Part shown: in pieces, positions 13,854-18,159 of the stretch
Numbering within the stretch: position 1 is the stretch's first letter
Layout of the letters: each line of letters opens with the position of its first letter
Origin: Nocardioidaceae bacterium
GTDB lineage: Bacteria > Actinomycetota > Actinomycetes > Propionibacteriales > Nocardioidaceae
Length of the DNA: 18,159 bases
Assembly: GCA_020438665.1 (NCBI GenBank)
Contig: JAGQUE010000189.1
Location: forward strand, 1 to 18,159
Direction of reading: 5' to 3'
Made by a program: the position numbers and the translations under genes
The notes under the pieces: generated by a model
The model's database searches: none
What the model was told of the DNA's origin: nothing
Seen by the model: the letters and a program-made list of their open reading frames with translations, nothing else

Positions 13854-13986
13854 GCCCCCCTCCCTTCCTCGCAGACCCTCCGGCTCGTAGACCCATCGGC
13901 GAAGGCGGCCGCCAGGCGTCTCCGCATGTCCTCTCCCGAGCCGACCTAGGCGTCCACCGGACGCGCGGCCCACGAACGGACACCCA

Positions 13987-14613
13987 GTGACGACCGGCGC
14001 GACCTCCAGCCTCGAGCGCATCACGATCAAGTTGCCCGACGACTTCGATCCGCAGCGCCACGGCTGCGCGATCGAGTTGCGCATCGCCAAGGAGTACGGC
14101 GCCGGGTTCGTCATCGACAGCGTCAACCTGACCAGAAAGACCGTCACGGCCTCGCGCCTGGCGGCCATCGCCGAGGTGACCCAGGACGAGCACGACGAAT
14201 CCTTCCAGGCCCGCGTCGGCGCGAGCCTGTAGAAGCCGTCGGAGGGCGAGAAGGCCGCGGCGAAGTTCCAGGACCAGCACCCCGGCTACAACATGACCTC
14301 CTTCGAGCCGTTCCTTGGTAAGGCGACCCTCACGCGGCTCAACGACGACGAGGCCCGTTGCCGTCGTGTGCTCGCGGTCGCTCTCGGCGTCAAGCCGTGG
14401 GACGTCCAGGTGAAGTCCACCCCAGACGGCGGCTACGAAGTCGGTCTCCCCCGCACCTACGTGAAACACGACACCAAGTTGGACGAGAATGCGTTCGGGC
14501 TCTGGACCACGACCTTCGGACAGCCCGTCGTGTTGCCCCAACCTCACGTTCCGGCACGGATGCCGTCTACTGGTGAGCTCTTCATCCGCGACCGCCCTCG
14601 ACGCAAGCTCTGA
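13987..14613 (+). pseudogene. Fragment like the N-terminus of an FtsK/SpoIIIE-type translocase, with in-frame TAG
   Basis: One frame runs 13987-14613 with a single TAG at 14230-14232. Before it is an 81-residue piece (ITIKLPDDFDPQRHGCAIEL near the start). After it the frame continues with KPSEGEKAAAKFQDQHPGYN, RCRRVLAVALGVKPWDVQV and YEVGLPRTYVKHDTKLDE. From memory this resembles the N-terminal region of FtsK/SpoIIIE-domain proteins in actinomycete integrative elements, where the Walker motor follows. Here the match seems to stop near KHDTKLDE (about 14485), the motor is absent, and the frame ends with an unrelated tail. It is therefore a truncated gene with an extra nonsense mutation, or, less likely, two small genes (13987-14232 and 14293-14613). 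The FtsK link is moderately certain at best. Confidence 0.45.
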
Positions 14614-14671
14614 AACCGGCCAGTCAGCGCTCGAGGCTTGTCATGTCGGTGGTGGCGTCTAGGTTGCTTAC

Positions 14672-15835
14672 GTGGCCCGGGACGCTGACGACGAGGACTG
14701 GATTCCCGGCAGCGAGTGGTTCACCCGGGACGCCATCGACCGTCGCGCTGCCGAGTTCATCGCAAAGCTGGATCCGAGGCAGTACGTCGGAACCAAGCAC
14801 CACATTGTCCCGAGGTTCATCCTCGCCCGGTTCGCCAACAACCGCGGCCAGGTCTACGTCCGCGAACGACTCACCCCCCGCGAAGGTCTGCGTAACATCA
14901 AGGACCTCGCGGTCCGTGACTTCTACACCTTCATCAACGACGAAGGCGAGCTCGACTCGTCCTTCGAGTCCCTGCTCGGGGAGGTCGAGAAGGTCGCCGC
15001 CGCGGTGCTGCGCGACCACCTGGACAACCCGTTCATGCGGCCACGACCGTTCGACACCGTCGAGCGGATGGCGATCGACAGCCTCGTGTCCATGCAGGCG
15101 GTCCGGGGGCACGCCCACCGACGGCGCGGTGAAATCTTGGCTGACTACTACATCAAGGCAACCAACCGACAACACCTCTCCGACCAGGACATGGTCGAGC
15201 TCGAGTTCGTGCCCCACCAGAACGAGCTGCTGAAGCACTCGATGATGGTCGCCTCCAAGGTTCACCAGCAGCTCGCGCAACGTGCGTGCTTCATCGTGAC
15301 TTTTGACAGGCCTCTCCTGCTCACCTGTGACGAGCCGGTCCTGCTCGGTCGAGACAACGACGAAGAGCCGCTCACGGCTGCCGAGCTCAACGACCACCCC
15401 CGTCGCGTCATCGCCGACGGCGTCCGGCCGGAGGACCTCATCCAGATCACCGGCCCGCGCGCAGTCGGCGTTGCGGACGCGGACGGGATTGCGATGCCGC
15501 TCAGCCCACGCCACGCCCTGGTCTACGACCAGCCGGGAACCATCTGCGCCGCCGAACACGTCCGACTGACTGGGGAAGAGGCCGGGTCCGCTGCCGACGA
15601 GATCGCCGAGTACTGCGTTGAGAACGCGTACGCCTGGCTTGCCGGCCACCCTGACCACCCGGCACTGAAGACCATGAAGCTGCCGAAGTCGCGTCCGCCG
15701 GTCATCGTGATCGACGGAGGGACGCCTATGAGCCGGCACCTGCAGGCTGACCCCCGCCGAATCGCGCACCGGCTAGACAAGAACGCACGGCCGGACCCCG
15801 TCCGACGCCAACCCGACGGCGCTGTCGACGCTTGA
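14672..15835 (+). CDS. DUF4238 domain-containing protein (387 aa)
   Basis: Residues 42-55 read KHHIVPRFILARFA, the hallmark H-x-V-P-x-F-x-L-x-x-F-A opening of the DUF4238 family. This is followed, as in that family, by a beta-rich segment (QVYVRERLTP), a helical middle with a characteristic D-S-S-F-E-S-L-L region, and a later strand with the conserved F-D-R-P...C-D-E-P-V (about residues 211-224). The biochemical function is unknown; members turn up often in accessory and mobile regions. GTG 14672 is used, with AGG eight to nine bases upstream; no closer in-frame start is better. The last ~40 residues are Arg/Pro-rich. It stands between the FtsK-like remnant and an IS scar. Confidence 0.8.
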   Translation: MARDADDEDWIPGSEWFTRDAIDRRAAEFIAKLDPRQYVGTKHHIVPRFILARFANNRGQVYVRERLTPREGLRNIKDLAVRDFYTFINDEGELDSSFESLLGEVEKVAAAVLRDHLDNPFMRPRPFDTVERMAIDSLVSMQAVRGHAHRRRGEILADYYIKATNRQHLSDQDMVELEFVPHQNELLKHSMMVASKVHQQLAQRACFIVTFDRPLLLTCDEPVLLGRDNDEEPLTAAELNDHPRRVIADGVRPEDLIQITGPRAVGVADADGIAMPLSPRHALVYDQPGTICAAEHVRLTGEEAGSAADEIAEYCVENAYAWLAGHPDHPALKTMKLPKSRPPVIVIDGGTPMSRHLQADPRRIAHRLDKNARPDPVRRQPDGAVDA

Positions 15836-15941
15836 GGCGCCGACGTGCCGGCCCGCGGACCTGAACTCGCCGCTTCCACGATCGCTCGTGCGTGCCGGTC
15901 GGGGTGCCCGCTTTGCCGAGCGTCCGGATCTCGGCAGGACC

Positions 15942-15967
15942 GCGCACTCTTCGGCAGGAGAGTGCGC
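15942..15967. terminator. Hairpin, possible terminator of the DUF4238 gene
   Basis: GCGCACTCT (15942-15950) and AGAGTGCGC (15959-15967) form a perfect 9-bp stem with an 8-nt loop, about 107 bp after the DUF4238 stop. TCGGCAGGA appears twice, once just before the stem (15931-15939) and once from the loop into the right arm (15951-15959). There is no T-tract, so terminator function is only likely. Confidence 0.45.
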
Positions 15968-16099
15968 TTCGGAGTACGCCCAAAGGCCGGGAAAGAACGC
16001 AGCCGGATTGTGTGCGCGGATCGCGGCACGTGCCTGCGTTTCGGCGTAGCGGAGCGCGTTCAGTTCGTCGAGGGCTCGATGGCCGCGCTTGACCACACG

Positions 16100-16162
16100 G
16101 TGGAGCGCCTGAACCGCACCCTGGCCAACGAATGGGCCTACCGCCAGGCATTCACCGCTAAC
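16100..16162 (+). pseudogene. IS481-like transposase fragment
   Basis: Twenty-one codons read VERLNRTLANEWAYRQAF plus TAN. This is the segment around the third catalytic acidic residue of IS481-family transposases, where N-G-K-V-E-R-L-N-R-T-L...E-W-A-Y is highly conserved. Neither the preceding nor the following residues match, so only a sliver of the transposase survives. It marks a former insertion followed by deletion. Confidence 0.6.
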
Positions 16163-16316
16163 CCCGGTCTACCACGAGATCCTCCCCGCCTACCAGCACG
16201 AGCACCTGCCGGCGGGCGCGCTGATCGAGGCGGCGTACACCGACCACGCCAGCCACGACGGTGCGCGCATTGTTCTGCGACGCTCGGGCGTGCGCGCAGC
16301 CTGGTCGGCGGCGTAG
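16161..16316 (+). pseudogene. Coding-like 3' remnant of an unrecognised gene
   Basis: In a different frame from the IS481 fragment, about 50 codons read PVYHEILPAYQHEHLPAGAL, IEAAYTDHASHDGARIVLRR and SGVRAAWSAA before TAG 16314-16316. The composition and beta-strand pattern are protein-like, third positions are strongly G/C, and there is no start codon at its left end, where the IS481 fragment stops. It therefore looks like the tail of a gene cut by the insertion. No family is recognised. Confidence 0.35.
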
Positions 16317-16386
16317 CGGAGGCCGTAGCTTTGCAGGCCACCCGGCGTCGAGCTGATCAGCCGCCGCGCCTCCACAACCCCACCCG

Positions 16387-18159
16387 TCAGAGCAGTTCAG
16401 CCGTCAAGCGGTAGTCCGAGACGCGGGCCCCGTCGAGTCCCCACCCGCCGGGCGCGCGCGACGACTCAGGGTCCTGGGCCGCGGCGAGGTTGAGCGCCAG
16501 AATCTGCGCGAGGAGGTCGTCCTCGCGGCTGAGCCCGAAGAGCCGGAACACCGCGTCATCCAGGTCGGCGTGGAGGTCGCGCAGGACGGCTTTGCCGGGC
16601 TCCCGCAGTGCGTCGTACTGGGCGCCCAGCGTCTGACCCGCAGCCATGTTCCTCTCACGGAGCCTGACGATTGCCGCACCGATCTCCGCGACCTCGCGCG
16701 CGACCGCCGAGTCCGGGGCTGCGGGCCACGGGAACGAGTCCCAGACGGTCGTCGGCGTGTATCGCGGATCGACCCTCATCTTCGAGCAGCGCTCGTCGAA
16801 CCAAGCTCGGTGGAGTGACGACGAGACGACGCCGAACGAGTAGTCGTCGTCGAGCGTGAGGACCGCGAGCGAGTCGTCGGGCCGGACCGCCGGGTCGACG
16901 AACTGGAAGATGGTCATGCGGCCCTCGGCCGCGACTCTAGTGAGCGCGAGGTAGCGGTCGACCTTGCCGAGCTCGGCTAGCATGTCCGCCCTCCGGTAGG
17001 CGTGCTGCCACCACTGGTCAACGAACTTGATGTGATGGGTGTTGATCTTGGCGTGGGGGTCCTCGGCGAGCGCCGCGGCGTTGGCTGCCCGCTGCTTGTC
17101 GGCGAGACGCTGCCGCTCCGTCAGAACGCCCTGCGCGCGGAGGTGCGCCAAAGCACCGGGGGCCTCCCGGTTCACTGCCAGCGCATCCCCGTGCGGCAGA
17201 TCAATGACATAGTCCGTCAGGGCCAGCGAGTGGAGCATCCGCTTCGCCGACACGAACGGGTGGATGAAGGGCGCCGAGCCCGGGTCCTCCGCGACGAGTT
17301 CGCGGGCCGCCTCCGCCGACAGCCTGTAGGCCTTGACGTTCCCGATGGTCTGGCCCTGGAAGCACCGCTTCGGTCGCTTGTTCTGCGGCAGGGCGGCGGC
17401 CTTGCGGACGTCGGTCACGGCGCGCAGGGTGGGCGGGATCTCTTCGACGGGAAGCCGGAGCTCCCCCTCGTCGAGCCACAGGACCCTCTCCGCCGGAGCG
17501 TGCGCAGCGCCCTTCACCCAGTTGACGATCGACACGGCCACCACCGCGTCTCCCGACCACGGCTGCGTCGAGACAGCGTCGAAGATGATCCCGCCGTGGT
17601 CGACGACGTAGCCGAGGCTGGCGTCCCGGGAGGCGCTGGCGCGGATCCCCTGAGTGGCGACGAACCCGCATCGCCCGCCTTCCGGCAGGGCTTCGTGCGC
17701 GAGGGGGAACCAGTAGGTCACGAAGTCGGAGAAGCCGCTGACCCCCGGGTGGCGCTTGGCCAGGCGCGAGCAGTAGCCCGCCCCCAACTCCTCGACCATC
17801 TTCTGCCGCCCCAGGTACGGCGGGTTTCCGATGATCACGTCGGCGCGCGGCCACGGGTCGAAGAGCGCGTCCGCGTGGCGGATCACGTCGTCTAGGTCGT
17901 CGAGCGGGAGCGCGTCAACGTTCTCGTCCAACTCGTCGGCGGCCAACTTCTTCGCCATGGTCATCGTGACCTTAGCGACCTCGACAGCGAAGGCGTTGTT
18001 GTCCAACCCAAGGAAGTGGTCCGGCGTCACGTAGGACAGCGCGTCCTGGGCGCGGGCGCCGCCGCGGGTGCGCTCGACGAGGCGGCGCTTCACCTCGGCC
18101 TCCAGTCGCCGCATCTCGCGGTACGCCACGTACAGGAAATTGCCGGACCCGCAGGCCGG
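16387..18159 (-). CDS. N6-adenine DNA methyltransferase, type IIL/MmeI-like (5' end beyond window)
   Basis: The open frame runs off the right edge; 590 residues are visible. It starts within SAM-binding motif I (PACGSGNFL at the edge), followed by GLDNNAFAVEVAKVTM and the catalytic motif IV NPPY (17815-17826), the order of gamma-class N6-adenine methyltransferases. Downstream, FVTYWFPLAHEAL, GRCGFVATQGIRAS and the long C-terminal region with FGVVSSSLHRAWF, DPRYTPTTVWDSFPWP matches the target-recognition and C-terminal parts of MmeI-like type IIL enzymes, which methylate and cut with one polypeptide. Their N-terminal nuclease (D...E-x-K) would lie upstream, outside the window, so whether this one can cleave cannot be judged. 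A BREX PglX or stand-alone methyltransferase is the main alternative. The gene converges on the IS scar and shows no visible damage. Confidence 0.85.
   Translation of the reverse strand, partial: PACGSGNFLYVAYREMRRLEAEVKRRLVERTRGGARAQDALSYVTPDHFLGLDNNAFAVEVAKVTMTMAKKLAADELDENVDALPLDDLDDVIRHADALFDPWPRADVIIGNPPYLGRQKMVEELGAGYCSRLAKRHPGVSGFSDFVTYWFPLAHEALPEGGRCGFVATQGIRASASRDASLGYVVDHGGIIFDAVSTQPWSGDAVVAVSIVNWVKGAAHAPAERVLWLDEGELRLPVEEIPPTLRAVTDVRKAAALPQNKRPKRCFQGQTIGNVKAYRLSAEAARELVAEDPGSAPFIHPFVSAKRMLHSLALTDYVIDLPHGDALAVNREAPGALAHLRAQGVLTERQRLADKQRAANAAALAEDPHAKINTHHIKFVDQWWQHAYRRADMLAELGKVDRYLALTRVAAEGRMTIFQFVDPAVRPDDSLAVLTLDDDYSFGVVSSSLHRAWFDERCSKMRVDPRYTPTTVWDSFPWPAAPDSAVAREVAEIGAAIVRLRERNMAAGQTLGAQYDALREPGKAVLRDLHADLDDAVFRLFGLSREDDLLAQILALNLAAAQDPESSRAPGGWGLDGARVSDYRLTAELL

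Larger units (their letters stand above)
15836..16386. other. 551-bp gene-poor scar region
   Basis: Between the DUF4238 stop and the methyltransferase stop there is no convincing intact gene. It contains a hairpin (15942-15967), a short IS481-like transposase fragment (16100-16162) and a coding-like 3' remnant in another frame (to 16316). Longer open frames across it on both strands (plus 15845-16414, minus 15773-16096) have no ribosome binding site and change character along their length, so they look like chance reading of scrambled pieces. Confidence 0.55.

Noticed and set aside
14624..15769. 381-aa minus-strand frame opposite the DUF4238 gene
   Set aside because: It is the shadow of a recognised plus-strand family gene.
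15773..16096. Minus-strand 107-aa frame with a plausible helical start (RALDELNALRYAETQARAAI)
   Set aside because: The second half is Arg/Ser/Gly noise, it overlaps the DUF4238 3' end, and no clear ribosome binding site was seen.
15845..16414. Plus-strand 189-aa frame containing the IS481 fragment
   Set aside because: Only 21 codons resemble a transposase; the rest changes character and is best read as scar.
1..18159. tRNA genes, att core repeats or CRISPR arrays
   Set aside because: I looked for T-arm-like sequences, regular spacer-repeat patterns and long direct repeats at the margins and saw none.

Overview
The base composition is high in G+C, GTG starts are frequent, and the families present (DUF4192, DUF6225, DUF6011-type zinc motif, FtsK-like fragment) point to an actinomycete (Actinomycetota). 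The genus cannot be fixed from the sequence. No rRNA, tRNA, CRISPR array or housekeeping operon is visible. The content (IS scars at the left edge and near 16.1 kb, a decayed FtsK-like gene, many small orphan genes, nuclease-like proteins, a DNA methyltransferase) is that of an accessory region or genomic island.

Left edge (1-730): the last ~100 bases of an IS21-like element abut the 3' remnant of an IS1182-like transposase, followed by an orphan gene (358-729). Region A (740-5907): a minus-strand AAA+ ATPase (740-2176) faces away from a plus-strand run of a helix-rich protein broken by an apparent one-base deletion (2423-3672), a protein ending in a DUF6011-type Cys motif (3704-4654) and a CoiA-like PD-(D/E)XK nuclease (4726-5907). 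The 246-bp divergent intergenic region carries an AT-rich inverted repeat beside the ATPase start. An ATPase, a helical protein, a zinc-motif protein and a nuclease side by side make the best candidate here for an undescribed multi-gene system. This is inference from neighbourhood and motifs only.

Region B (5918-8330): a perfect 18-bp palindrome precedes four tightly packed genes (497-aa orphan, DUF6225, Tudor/SH3-like, 100-aa orphan), two joined by GTGA overlaps. This operon converges on a minus-strand gene (8467-8937) whose protein is a clean gapless tandem duplication. Three inverted repeats fill the convergent gap.

Region C (9105-12366): a second plus-strand run holds a 53-aa peptide, a coiled-coil-like protein, a DUF4192 protein, a 52-aa peptide and a membrane protein that looks like an M48 metalloprotease whose HExxH motif has decayed. 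The leader before the last gene holds two hairpins, one made of inverted DnaA-box-like sequences.

Region D (12432-18159): a small orphan gene, a possible membrane micro-ORF, a PD-(D/E)XK-like protein (12819-13853), an FtsK/SpoIIIE-like fragment split by an in-frame TAG (13987-14613), a DUF4238 protein (14672-15835), a ~550-bp scar with an IS481-like transposase fragment, and, on the minus strand, a gamma-class N6-adenine DNA methyltransferase resembling the type IIL (MmeI-like) enzymes. The methyltransferase gene runs off the right edge at its motif I. Functions of most small proteins are unknown; domain names rest on motif recognition by eye, not on database searches.
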